Shown here: one piece after another, positions 1-8,895 of the stretch
Layout of the letters: each line of letters starts with the position of its first letter
Position numbering within the stretch: position 1 is the stretch's first letter
Origin: Colwellia sp.
GTDB taxonomy: Bacteria; Pseudomonadota; Gammaproteobacteria; Enterobacterales; Alteromonadaceae
Length of the DNA stretch: 37,117 nt
Direction: 5' to 3'
Assembly (NCBI GenBank): GCA_029938115.1
Contig: JAPYOP010000044.1
Span: forward strand, 1 to 37,117
The notes under the pieces: generated by a model
Seen by the model: only the letters and a program-made list of their open reading frames with translations
Told to the model about the DNA's origin: nothing
The model's database searches: none
Program-made: the position numbers and the translations under genes

Positions 1-442
1 TAAGTTTATCAATTTGATTATCGATAATCACGACAGAGACTTTTTTATCTGCATCTCTTAAGGCTTTCAAATAGGTTATGGTCAACTCCCCTGAGCCAGC
101 AATAACTATATGATTCTTAATTCGGTGTAGTCGCCATTTATGTGGAGTCAGTGCTCTTAGAATAGCTTCTATTAATGCTGACGCAGCGAGTATAGGAGAG
201 CCAAAATAGGCAACCCATAAGAAAGTTCTACCCAGAGCTGGGCCACCTTGAGGAGTGCCTAAGTCTAATCCGCCGACAACAAATAGACCTAAGCTGTAAT
301 ATACTTTGGTTAATATGTCAGAAGAATAAACACTAGGACGTTCAGAAAGCGATACCCCCATTAATAAGCCAGATAAAGCCATTGAAAAGAATATAACGGC
401 AGCTAACCAGCGCCAACTAATATTTATTGCGCTTATAGACAA
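1..442 (-). CDS. Ion channel-like membrane protein with TrkA-N (RCK) domain, 5' part only
   Basis: The gene runs off the left edge, so only the N-terminal ~147 residues are visible. Reading the minus strand I see a first membrane helix (about residues 12-32), a pore-loop-like stretch YYSLGLFVVGGLDLG, a second helix (FLWVAYFGSPILAASALIEAIL), and then the start of a Rossmann fold, HIVIAGSGELTITYLKALRD. This two-helix plus NAD-binding order is that of K+ channel/TrkA-N proteins. The canonical TVGYG selectivity filter is absent; GGLDLG stands in its place, so ion selectivity is unknown. I chose the TTG at 442-440 because GGAG lies six bases upstream and an in-frame stop lies a few codons further up; another TTG at 457 is possible. 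It is unrelated by context to the catabolic cluster. Confidence 0.6.
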   Translation of the reverse strand, partial: MSISAINISWRWLAAVIFFSMALSGLLMGVSLSERPSVYSSDILTKVYYSLGLFVVGGLDLGTPQGGPALGRTFLWVAYFGSPILAASALIEAILRALTPHKWRLHRIKNHIVIAGSGELTITYLKALRDADKKVSVVIIDNQIDKL

Positions 443-865
443 AATAGACTCCAAGAGTAGTTACAATATTTAGCAAGAGCATGATGATAACAAATTCAAC
501 CCGTTAAATACCTAACTTGGAGCTGAATCTATTCTTGATTTGATAAATTGTCTAAAAAAAAGGTGATTTTATTGAATAAAACCAGTGCCCATACTCGTCC
601 CCTTCCTCCCGCCACATTAAGAAAAGCCGCTGCAATTTATTGTAGTGGATTTTTTCTTTCTATAGTTTGGGTTTTGCAAAGCTTTGTAGCGCAAAACATT
701 TTCCGTAGAGTTCAAACTTATCCCTCGTTGTCACCTTAAAATAAAAATCCGTGGATATTAAAATTTTTTGCTTTGCAAAATAAGATTGCTGAATAACCTC
801 AGCAATCACAGTATAATTGCCGCATTATTATCAAATAATACTAATTTAAGGTATTTAAACCCAGC
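443..865. other. Intergenic region between divergent channel and radical SAM genes
   Basis: This 423-base stretch holds no convincing gene. A 63-codon TTG-initiated frame at 548-739 has no recognisable family and I do not call it. Two hairpin-capable inverted repeats lie near the radical SAM gene: TTTTGC-TTT-GCAAAA (766-780) and the longer repeat at 784-807, listed separately. They presumably belong to the promoter region of one or both divergent genes. I see no copy of the TACCC...GGGTA element found elsewhere in the window. Confidence 0.5.
784..807. repeat. 9-bp perfect inverted repeat
   Basis: GATTGCTGA, a 6-base spacer ATAACC, then TCAGCAATC. It lies 58 bases upstream of the radical SAM start. 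There is no T-run on the plus side; on the minus side TTATTTT follows, so it could act as an operator or as a weak terminator for antisense transcription. Its function is unknown. Confidence 0.5.
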
Positions 866-2524
866 ATGACCGAGCAAGACAATCATCTTAAACTAACCGT
901 TACTCAGATTAATTTAACGGAAGAGGGCACTGATGATGCAATTAAAGCAGACTCAATAAAGCTAGATTCAGCGACAAATAGTACACCGATTAGTGACGTG
1001 CAGGATAAAGTCTCATCTAAAATTGTGCTTGCCACCCTTAACGCAAAGTTCTTCCATACCAGTTTTGGTCTACGTTATCTCTATGCTAATTTAAAAGAGT
1101 TACAGAGCTGCTGTGAGATACAAGAGTTTATAATCCAAACTCGCGCCATTGATATTGTTGAACAAATATTAGCATCAAAGCCCAATATTGTTGGTTTCGG
1201 TGTTTATATTTGGAACATAGTTGAAACAACTAATGTTGTTAATCTATTAAAAGTTATTGCCCCAGAAATTAAGATTGTTTTAGGCGGACCTGAAGTGAGT
1301 TATGAAACTGAGCAGCAAGCCATTGTACAATGTGCCGATTATGTATTAACGGGTGCGGCAGATGTAAGTTTTTATCAATTATGTAAAAATATCATAAATA
1401 AAACGCCGCCGGATAAAAAAATTCTCAATTCGAAACCAGTAGAGTTAAACGAAATAGAATTACCTTATCAGTATTATACTGATGAAGATTTAAAACAGCG
1501 TTTGCTCTATGTTGAAGCGTCACGTGGTTGCCCATTTAAATGTGAATTTTGTTTATCGTCTTTAGATAAGTCATCCGTGCCTTTCGAGCTAGAATTATTT
1601 CTGGAACAAATGGAGATCCTCCATCAACGTGGAGCGAGAAATTTTAAATTTATCGACAGAACCTTTAATTTAAATATTAATACCACCATGCAAATTATGC
1701 AGTTTTTCTTAGATAGAATGACTGACGATCTCTATCTGCATTTTGAAGTGGTACCCGACCACCTGCCTAGAAAATTAAAAGCATTGCTAGCGCAGTTTCC
1801 AAAAGGCAGTTTACAATTTGAAGTAGGCATACAAACCTTTAACGTGGAAGTACAAGCGAATATTAATCGTAAGCAAAATAATGCCAAGTCAAAAGATAAT
1901 TTACTGTGGTTAAGAGATAATACCAGCGCCCATATTCATGCTGATCTCATTTTTGGTTTACCTGGAGAAACCTTCGACACGTTTAAGGATAGCTTCAACC
2001 ATCTGTATCACTGTCGCCCGCATGAAATTCAATTGGGTATTTTGAAACGCTTAAAAGGTAGCCCAATTATTCGCCACACCGAGGCATTCGACCTGCGTTT
2101 TAATCCATTGCCGCCATTTAATATATTGAGTACTAACACGGTTAGCTTTACTACCATGCAGCGTATTAACCGTTTTGCGCGATATTGGGACATGATTGGT
2201 AATTCAGGACGTTTTAAATACGCATTACCTCATATACTGTCAGATAAACCTTTTGATGATTTCATGGCAATTACAGAGTGGATTTTTAATAAAACAGGGC
2301 AAATTCATAAAATTAACCTGAAAAAGCTATTCGAGCTAATTTCACAATCTGTTGAAGCTTTATTTCCAGAAAAACATCAACTTGTTATTTCTAAAATTGA
2401 ATTAGACTACAATGCATCTAAATTAAAAAGCCTTTTTAATGGACTCAATCTTTATGCGGTTAAGCAGATAGAGCCAACAAGTAAAAACAAATCATTACAG
2501 AGACAACAACGACATATGAGCTAA
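866..2524 (+). CDS. Cobalamin-binding radical SAM protein (class B-like)
   Basis: 552 residues. After an unusual ~50-residue polar leader, residues 52-175 read as a B12-binding Rossmann domain (KIVLATLNAKFFHTSFGLRY, later IVLGGPEVSYE). The radical SAM barrel follows with the CxxxCxxC cluster motif in RGCPFKCEFC (Cys222, 226, 229), then the usual F-E-V-G-I-Q-T and HADLIFGLPGET segments. The C-terminal part resembles the DUF4080-type extension of this family. Members bind [4Fe-4S], SAM and probably cobalamin; the substrate of this branch is not known. The cysteines and the B12-like fold are seen in the sequence; class assignment is from family resemblance. The ATG at 866 is the first sensible start. 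It is probably monocistronic, with 182 bases to the next ATG. Confidence 0.85.
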   Translation: MTEQDNHLKLTVTQINLTEEGTDDAIKADSIKLDSATNSTPISDVQDKVSSKIVLATLNAKFFHTSFGLRYLYANLKELQSCCEIQEFIIQTRAIDIVEQILASKPNIVGFGVYIWNIVETTNVVNLLKVIAPEIKIVLGGPEVSYETEQQAIVQCADYVLTGAADVSFYQLCKNIINKTPPDKKILNSKPVELNEIELPYQYYTDEDLKQRLLYVEASRGCPFKCEFCLSSLDKSSVPFELELFLEQMEILHQRGARNFKFIDRTFNLNINTTMQIMQFFLDRMTDDLYLHFEVVPDHLPRKLKALLAQFPKGSLQFEVGIQTFNVEVQANINRKQNNAKSKDNLLWLRDNTSAHIHADLIFGLPGETFDTFKDSFNHLYHCRPHEIQLGILKRLKGSPIIRHTEAFDLRFNPLPPFNILSTNTVSFTTMQRINRFARYWDMIGNSGRFKYALPHILSDKPFDDFMAITEWIFNKTGQIHKINLKKLFELISQSVEALFPEKHQLVISKIELDYNASKLKSLFNGLNLYAVKQIEPTSKNKSLQRQQRHMS

Positions 2525-2628
2525 TGTTCGACAAGAGCCAATCGATTATTTTAATATTGTAATGATCAAAATATAACGTTCAAATGTCGATTTTTAAAAC
2601 AACTTAATTCAATAAATTAATTACTCAA

Positions 2629-2646
2629 TATACCCCAATAGTGTAG
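2629..2646. promoter_or_regulatory. TACCC-type operator upstream of the SARDH-like gene
   Basis: TATACCCCAATAGTGTAG. The 15-base core (2631-2645) matches the perfect palindrome TACCCTATTAGGGTA at 12 of 15 positions. The same element recurs at 16406, 18072, 19259, 27005, 27048, 27086 and 35370. A -10-like TAATGT sits at 2670-2675, 24 bases past the core, and the same TAATGTAC string follows the 35370 copy at nearly the same distance. The inferred binder is the LuxR-type regulator at 18177-19019. Confidence 0.6.
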
Positions 2647-2706
2647 TTGGCATCTAATTATCCGACGTGTAATGTACTTATATCTAAGTCATTATTGGTT
2701 AAAAAA

Positions 2707-5154
2707 ATGAATAAACAACTTCCTAATAAAGCACGAGTGGTCATTGTCGGTGGCGGTATTATTGGTTGTTCAATTGCCTATCATTTAACAAAGTTAGGAT
2801 GGCAAGACGTCGTTCTTTTAGAGAGAAAACAGCTTACTTGTGGTACTACTTGGCATGCGGCTGGGTTAGTTGGTCAACTTAGAAATTCGTTGAATATGAC
2901 TAAACTTGCTAAATATACCTCTGAACTTTATCGAGAGCTGGAAATTGAAACAGGGCAATCAACTGGCTACAAGCAAACAGGATCTATTTCTATAGCCACC
3001 AATAGTGAACGGTTTGAAGAGTTAAAAAGAAACGCTTCAATGGCCAAAGTGTTTGGTATGCAAGTTGATACAATATCAAGAGCAGATATTGAACGTATGT
3101 ACCCATTGGTTAACACAACAGATGTTTTAGGCGGTATTTATATTCCTACCGATGGCACCGCAAATGCTACTGATACCACACAAGCATTAGCGAGAGGCGC
3201 CAGAAATGGCGGTGCGAAAATATTCCAAAATGTCAAAGTAACCAAAGTTATTCGCGAGGGAAGTCGACTTACCGGCGTTGAAACTGATCAAGGTAATATT
3301 GACGCTGATTTCGTCGTGATGTGTGGCGGTATGTGGACTAGAGAAATAGCCGCGACTATTGGTTTTAATGTGCCATTGCATGCGTGTGAACATTACTATG
3401 TTGTATTTGATAAAGTTGCCGGCTTATCGCGTGACGTCCCTGTTCTTCGTGATTATGATAGTTGTACTTATTACAAAGAAGATGCGGGCAAACTATTAAT
3501 GGGAGCCTTTGAACCGGTTGCCAAACCTTGGGGCATGAAAGGTATTTCGGAAGATTTTTGCTTTGATGAAATTGCCGGTAACTTTGAGCATTTTGAACCC
3601 TTATTACATTCAGCAATGCACAGAATCCCGGCCTTAGAAAACTCTGGAATACAAACGTTTTTTTGTGGTCCTGAAAGCTTTACACCTGATGTTCGATATC
3701 ATATTGGCCAAGCTCCTAATATCAGTAACTGTTTTGTGGCTGCTGGTCTTAATTCAATAGGTCTTCAATCAGCAGGGGGCATTGGGAAAGTTGTTGCTCA
3801 GTGGATGCGTGATAGTAAACCGCCAGCCGATCTATGGGAGGTTGATGTTAAGCGTACTTTACCTTTTGAGGGTAATCGTAAATATTTACACGACAGGGTA
3901 AGTGAGAGTTTGGGTTTACTCTACGCCACCCATTGGCCATTTAGACAATTCGAAACGGCGAGGGGCGTTAGAAAATCTCCTCTTTATGATCGACTCGTTG
4001 CTAAAGGGGCTTGTCATGGGGCGTCTTTTGGATGGGAGCGACCTAATTGGTACGCACCGACGGGTGTAAAAGCGGAATATCAATATAGCTATGGTCGACA
4101 GAATTGGTTTGATTATTCGGCAGCTGAGCATAAAGCCGTTCGTGAAAATGTTGCTTTATTTGATCAAATGTCATTTGCCAAATTTAGAGTGCAAGGAAAG
4201 GATGCAGAAAGCTTTTTAAATTATATTTGTGCGAATAATGTTTCTGTGAAACCAGGGCGTTTGGTTTATACCCAATGGTTAAACGAAGATGGTGGTATTG
4301 AAGCTGATTTAACCGTTACTCGAATCGCACAAGATGATTACATGGTGGTAACATCAGGCGAAACAGAAACTAAAGATTTTTATTGGCTTAAAAATCATTT
4401 ACCTGAAGATGCTAATTGTTATTTAACCAATGTCACTTCGGCGATGCAGGTTATTTCAATTATGGGACCCAATGCCCGTAAATTATTACAATCGATAACC
4501 CCTAATGATCTTTCCAATGAAGCATTTCCATTTGCCAGCAGTAGAGAAATTGAGCTTGGTTACGCTTTTGTAAGAGCATCTCGCATTACCTTTGTTGGAG
4601 AACTTGGTTGGGAGTTATATATACCCACTGAATTTGCACAAAATGTATATGATGAAATTGTTAAAGCAGGAGAGGCGTTCGGCCTTGTTCATGCTGGCTA
4701 CCATGCACTTAACTCATTACGTATGGAAAAAGGCTACCGTCACTGGGGGCACGACATTACCGACGAAGATACTCCCATAGAAGCGGGTCTCTCTTTTGCA
4801 GTTAAATATGACAAACCTGGTGGTTTTATCGGTAGAGAAGCGTTACTTAAACAAAAAGAACAACTTTGCTGTAAAAAATTAGTACAATTTTTGTTGGAAG
4901 ATCCTGAGCCATTGTTGTATCACAATGAACCTATTTACTGTGATGGTGAATTAAGAGGTTATGTTCGCTCGGGCATGTACGGGCACACTTTGGGTGGCGC
5001 AATAGCATTGGGGTATATTGAACATCCTGATGGTGTCAATGCCGAGCTGATTAATAGCAGCAAGTTTGAAATTGAAGTAGCAGGGGTTAAATATGCAGCA
5101 AAAGCATCACTTAGACCAATGTACGATCCAAAGATGGAAAAGATTAAGTGTTAA
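2707..5154 (+). CDS. Sarcosine dehydrogenase-like FAD oxidoreductase fused to GcvT-type folate domain
   Basis: 815 residues, cytoplasmic (no signal peptide). An N-terminal dinucleotide-binding motif VVIVGGGIIGCSIAYHL is followed by GTTWHAAGLV; in sarcosine and dimethylglycine dehydrogenases this histidine (here His50) carries covalently bound FAD. The DAO domain runs to about residue 410, then a GcvT/aminomethyltransferase domain that normally passes the oxidised methyl group to tetrahydrofolate. Blocks such as CGPESFTPD, DLSNEAFPF and EKGYRHWGHD resemble mitochondrial sarcosine dehydrogenase more than dimethylglycine dehydrogenase. The conserved acidic residue is present in GGIEADLTVTR. The frame stays open upstream to a TTG at 2647, but I prefer ATG 2707 because the operator at 2629-2646 and its -10-like box at 2670 lie in that stretch. 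The exact substrate (sarcosine or another secondary amine) is inferred. Confidence 0.8.
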   Translation: MNKQLPNKARVVIVGGGIIGCSIAYHLTKLGWQDVVLLERKQLTCGTTWHAAGLVGQLRNSLNMTKLAKYTSELYRELEIETGQSTGYKQTGSISIATNSERFEELKRNASMAKVFGMQVDTISRADIERMYPLVNTTDVLGGIYIPTDGTANATDTTQALARGARNGGAKIFQNVKVTKVIREGSRLTGVETDQGNIDADFVVMCGGMWTREIAATIGFNVPLHACEHYYVVFDKVAGLSRDVPVLRDYDSCTYYKEDAGKLLMGAFEPVAKPWGMKGISEDFCFDEIAGNFEHFEPLLHSAMHRIPALENSGIQTFFCGPESFTPDVRYHIGQAPNISNCFVAAGLNSIGLQSAGGIGKVVAQWMRDSKPPADLWEVDVKRTLPFEGNRKYLHDRVSESLGLLYATHWPFRQFETARGVRKSPLYDRLVAKGACHGASFGWERPNWYAPTGVKAEYQYSYGRQNWFDYSAAEHKAVRENVALFDQMSFAKFRVQGKDAESFLNYICANNVSVKPGRLVYTQWLNEDGGIEADLTVTRIAQDDYMVVTSGETETKDFYWLKNHLPEDANCYLTNVTSAMQVISIMGPNARKLLQSITPNDLSNEAFPFASSREIELGYAFVRASRITFVGELGWELYIPTEFAQNVYDEIVKAGEAFGLVHAGYHALNSLRMEKGYRHWGHDITDEDTPIEAGLSFAVKYDKPGGFIGREALLKQKEQLCCKKLVQFLLEDPEPLLYHNEPIYCDGELRGYVRSGMYGHTLGGAIALGYIEHPDGVNAELINSSKFEIEVAGVKYAAKASLRPMYDPKMEKIKC

Positions 5155-5268
5155 TACCATACTTCTAAGGTCTAAGGCATAGCTTATTGCTGGCGCATTT
5201 AAATATTTTCTGCGTTTGACTGTCATCATGAGTGGCTATTAGTATTCATTTGCCTTAGCCTAGCTCGT

Positions 5269-7182
5269 TTAACTTAGTTCAGTAACTGCTCTCCATGCTT
5301 GATCTATAGCGACATTAGCATAGGAGCTAGTAGCTGAGTCGATATTAGCTATGGTTATTCGGCCAAAAGGCTTTCGTCCTTTAATGGCTAAACCGGAAAG
5401 TTCAGGATCGAATAGCGCTACGCCACCATGAGCATAACCATGTGCCCAACGGTTAACTGTAATGCTTTCAACATCTCTATTAAAGTCAAACAAATCGTTT
5501 GGCAGCATACCCGTTAAATGTTCTCTGATCTCTTGTTCATAATCTTCAAATGTTAGGCTGAGCATCTTGTATCTTCCTTGCTTAAATTGCTCAACGGGTG
5601 GTTCACCTACGGTACCGCCAAATGGACAACTCACCATTTGAATAATACAGGGAGCATCCGGTGATTTAGAATATTGATAGCCACCCATACTTACTGGGAA
5701 ATCCATATAGACGACTTGGTGCATATTGCCCGGACACATAGCGATACCCATTTTTATGTCTTTAATCGCCTGCCAGTTCTTTAAGCCAACAGAAGTATAT
5801 AATAATGGTATCTTCACCAGTCGTTTCATTGCTGCGGCTTGTTCTGCTGGTAGTTCAGGCACAATATGAGGAATCATCATATTGTAACAGGCCATAACCA
5901 CTGATTTTGATTTCACTCGAAAAGCTTTATCGTCATTGATATAACTAACGAATACAGTATCGGCATCTAAGGGATCGCCATCATGTTTAACATTTATCAC
6001 CGTACTGTTAAGTCTTAGTCTAACGATATTGCTCTCTTTATCTAACTGCTCGTAGTTAAATTTAGACAGAACTATCTCTTCGGCATTTTCACCTTTACCA
6101 ATCTTAGGTATCATTTTTTTGACTAACATGCGGGCAATGGTAGCGTTGCCATCTGGAAAGTGATGAATATACTGTTCTTCACCATATAAATTGCTATGTT
6201 TTTCTTCGGGTGAGTTTAAGTCATTTTCAGACATGAATTCATTCAGAGCTAAAGGTGGGAAACCAATAACTCCAACGTCTATTGCCTCCTCAATAGAGAG
6301 TACATCCGTGCCAGCACCATGATTGTCAGCACAAGAATTCCTCGCCATTTCAAGCACCGCTGGATCGTCCACACCCAAGGTGTTTTTCAGATAATCGAAG
6401 TATGAATGAGTCGCAATATATTCAGCGAGTTCATTTTTAGGCACGTCAATTACATGCAAACCACCATTTAATACTCTTAGCAGTTGTTCTCTACCTTTTG
6501 GGCTTAGCGGCGCTTGATTAGCGGCTTCTTCATTCGATAATTTTGAATGTTCAATGCCTTCAATAAAATACGGGTAATGGGTATAAGGGTGTTGGACTAT
6601 CTTATCTTCAGCAAATTTTTTCTTGTTGAAATAAGTCACTGCTTTTAGCTTATGCTTCTGATAAAAATCGAAATCATAGGCAGTTTCAAATCGTTTTAAA
6701 TCAATGCCTAAGTCATGTAATAATCTTTTAGAAACATCACTGTAACTCTGTGGACCTTGAATCGTTTGCGAGCCACCAAAGGTTAATCGAGTATCACCAT
6801 CAATGGTATGTTCATTTCTTCTGGCATGACCACCAAAATCGTCATGGTTATCGAGTATTAATATTTTTTTATCCTTGCCATGCTTTTGCTGGTAGAAATA
6901 GGCTGCCGATAAACCACTTATTCCACCGCCGACAACAATAAGGTCATATTCTTCTGTTAATTGAGTGACAGAGCCCCAATCAGTTTTATTATTCCATGAT
7001 TTTGCATGGGCATGAGTGTTTGAACCTTGATGACTTCCCCTTAATCCTGTCAATGTTGGGGGATAGTTAGCTGGTGCCATTTTATCTACAATAGCATTAC
7101 TAGCACATCCGTAGGGCAATAATGAAGAACCTGCAATTACTAGGGAGCCATTAATAAAGTCTCTTCTTGTTATTTTATTCAT
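5269..7182 (-). CDS. Tat-exported FAD-dependent amine oxidoreductase, spermidine dehydrogenase-like (copy 1)
   Basis: 637 residues. It starts with a twin-arginine signal, KITRRDFINGSLVIAGSSLL, ending in a cysteine (PYGC) that does not fit a standard lipobox. Then comes YPPTLTGLRGSH, typical of the SpdH-like family, and an FAD-binding fold with LIVVGGGISGLSAAYFYQQK and a downstream DNHDDFGGHARRNEH. HFPDGNATIARMLVKK and the C-terminal FGRITIAN are also shared with the family. The Pseudomonas prototype oxidises spermidine, giving an aminoaldehyde plus a shorter amine; the substrate here is not shown. It is a clear paralogue of the product of 11451-13292, about 24 residues longer, mostly through an insertion before HHFPDGNA. 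It is last in the minus-strand run, 35 bases after the BCCT gene, with AAGGA before the ATG. The active site would be periplasmic. Confidence 0.7.
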   Translation of the reverse strand: MNKITRRDFINGSLVIAGSSLLPYGCASNAIVDKMAPANYPPTLTGLRGSHQGSNTHAHAKSWNNKTDWGSVTQLTEEYDLIVVGGGISGLSAAYFYQQKHGKDKKILILDNHDDFGGHARRNEHTIDGDTRLTFGGSQTIQGPQSYSDVSKRLLHDLGIDLKRFETAYDFDFYQKHKLKAVTYFNKKKFAEDKIVQHPYTHYPYFIEGIEHSKLSNEEAANQAPLSPKGREQLLRVLNGGLHVIDVPKNELAEYIATHSYFDYLKNTLGVDDPAVLEMARNSCADNHGAGTDVLSIEEAIDVGVIGFPPLALNEFMSENDLNSPEEKHSNLYGEEQYIHHFPDGNATIARMLVKKMIPKIGKGENAEEIVLSKFNYEQLDKESNIVRLRLNSTVINVKHDGDPLDADTVFVSYINDDKAFRVKSKSVVMACYNMMIPHIVPELPAEQAAAMKRLVKIPLLYTSVGLKNWQAIKDIKMGIAMCPGNMHQVVYMDFPVSMGGYQYSKSPDAPCIIQMVSCPFGGTVGEPPVEQFKQGRYKMLSLTFEDYEQEIREHLTGMLPNDLFDFNRDVESITVNRWAHGYAHGGVALFDPELSGLAIKGRKPFGRITIANIDSATSSYANVAIDQAWRAVTELS

Positions 7183-7217
7183 TTCATAGTCCTTGTATTA
7201 AAGGGGTTTTTATTACG

Positions 7218-8807
7218 TTAATCTTTGTCACTATTGTTTTTCGAATAATCGCGCAAGCCCTTATAAATACTTAAGCACATAATTAGCAGTATAAGGGTGA
7301 ATGGAAGCGCTGCCGTGATGGTAGCTGCTTGTAGGGCATTGAGTGCCATTGCGCCACCACCGTATAAAAGTACACAGGCAATCAAGCCTTGTAATAAAGC
7401 CCAAAAAATTCGTTGTGGCACGGGCGTTTCTAACTTTCCACCTGCGGTAATTGTGTCTATTACCAGTGCGCCAGAATCTGAAGACGTTATAAAGAAAATT
7501 AGCAATAAAATAATACCTATCCCGGAAGAAATGCTATTAAACGGTAAATTTTCTAACATTTGAAACATCGCTAAACTAACAGAGCTGATACCATTGCTTA
7601 GCTCTCCTATATCTTGCTGAGCCTGATATAAAGCCGTATTGCCGAAAACGGTGAACCATAATATGACTACCATTGTCGGGACAAAAAGTGCGGCAATAGT
7701 AAGTTCTCTAATTGTCCTGCCCCGTGAAATACGGGCGATAAACATACCAACAAATGGTGACCAGCTTATCCACCAAGCCCAATAAAAAACTGTCCAAGCG
7801 TGCATCCATTTTTCATCACTACGATCAAGCCAGTTACTCAAAGGAATAATGTTATTGGCATAGTGAACAATGTTATTAAAGAATGATTTTAGCAGTAAGG
7901 AGCTTGGCCCTACCAAAAATACAAAACCGAGTAGTAAGAGGGCAAGAAACATATTGATATTGCTCAATAATTTTATGCCACCTTGTAAGCCTCTTTTTAC
8001 CGAGAGAGTGGTAATTGCACTAATAGTGACGATAACAAATAACTGGGTAATGAAACCATCGGGAACATTAAATAAATAATGTAAACCTGAAGTAGCTTGG
8101 GTGGCGCCAAGGCCTAAGGACGTGGCTAAGCCAAATAAGGTGGCAACCACTGCCGAAATATCTATAAGATGACCAGGCCAACCCCAGCAGCGATCGCCTA
8201 TTAATGGATAAAAAATAGAACGAATGGTCAGTGGCAAACCTTTGTTATAGTGAAAAAAGGCCAATGCAACAGCAACAATGATGAAAAATGCCCAACCATG
8301 TAGTCCCCAGTGGTAAACCGAAGCAGTAATTGCGAGTTTTGCTGCTTCGGGAGCGTTTGGCGTTACATTCAAGGGTGTGCCCGCCCAATTGCTATAATAC
8401 GCGATAGGCTCTGCAACACCCCAGAACATTAGCCCTATACCAACACCGGAGGCGAATAACATAGCAAGCCATGAAAGGGTAGAAAAATCGGTCGTGGCAT
8501 TGTCGCCCCCGAGGCGAATTCTGCCAAAAGGACTAATGCTTAGAAAAAGGCAAAACAATAACAGAAAGTTAGCTGTGCCCATAAAAAACCAGTCAAAATG
8601 TTTAATGCACCAAGCTTTACTGGCACTCAATGACTGATTAGCCAGTTCAGGATTAAACAGTGTGATAGCCACAAAACTTAAGATGAGTAGTGCGCTAATA
8701 GCAAAGACAGGGTTATGCACATCAAAACCGAATTTTTGAATGTTATCTTGCCCTATATTATATTGGCTTTCATAGTGATGTTTTCTACTATTACTGTTTG
8801 GCTTCAT
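7218..8807 (-). CDS. BCCT-family transporter
   Basis: 529 residues with about 12 hydrophobic helices. Two hallmark blocks are present: ASGVGIGLMFWGVAEP (residues 119-134), and the tryptophan-rich substrate region YWAWWISWSPF (342-352) leading into IARISRGRTIRE. BCCT carriers import trimethylammonium or related compounds (betaine, choline, carnitine, DMSP), usually with Na+. There is no long C-terminal regulatory tail like that of osmosensing BetP, so a catabolic uptake role is more likely than osmoregulation (inference). The gene sits between the dimethylglycine-dehydrogenase-like gene (88-base gap) and the SpdH-like copy 1 (35-base gap), which suggests that its substrate feeds these enzymes. 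Confidence 0.9.
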   Translation of the reverse strand: MKPNSNSRKHHYESQYNIGQDNIQKFGFDVHNPVFAISALLILSFVAITLFNPELANQSLSASKAWCIKHFDWFFMGTANFLLLFCLFLSISPFGRIRLGGDNATTDFSTLSWLAMLFASGVGIGLMFWGVAEPIAYYSNWAGTPLNVTPNAPEAAKLAITASVYHWGLHGWAFFIIVAVALAFFHYNKGLPLTIRSIFYPLIGDRCWGWPGHLIDISAVVATLFGLATSLGLGATQATSGLHYLFNVPDGFITQLFVIVTISAITTLSVKRGLQGGIKLLSNINMFLALLLLGFVFLVGPSSLLLKSFFNNIVHYANNIIPLSNWLDRSDEKWMHAWTVFYWAWWISWSPFVGMFIARISRGRTIRELTIAALFVPTMVVILWFTVFGNTALYQAQQDIGELSNGISSVSLAMFQMLENLPFNSISSGIGIILLLIFFITSSDSGALVIDTITAGGKLETPVPQRIFWALLQGLIACVLLYGGGAMALNALQAATITAALPFTLILLIMCLSIYKGLRDYSKNNSDKD

Positions 8808-8895
8808 AGGATCTCTTGTTATTTTTATACTTTTTAACTCGGCTTGAATGCTTTAACGCTGACCTTTACTGTTAAGCCTAAAAGGACTCTTCCAG

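Noticed and set aside
548..739. 63-codon frame with TTG start between the channel and radical SAM genes
   Set aside because: No recognisable family, no good ribosome binding site before its TTG, and odd composition; more likely chance.
866..2524. Radical SAM protein as the sulfatase-maturing enzyme for the 27191 sulfatase
   Set aside because: It carries a B12-binding domain and lacks the SPASM-type cysteine-rich C-terminus expected of anSME.
5155..5268. Terminator between the convergent SARDH-like and SpdH-like genes
   Set aside because: CTAAGGC and GCCTTAG occur but are about 80 bases apart with no compact stem or T-run.
7183..7217. AAAGGGGTTTTTA as an operator before SpdH-like copy 1
   Set aside because: Only a weak half-site in a 35-base operon gap; no reason for a separate promoter.
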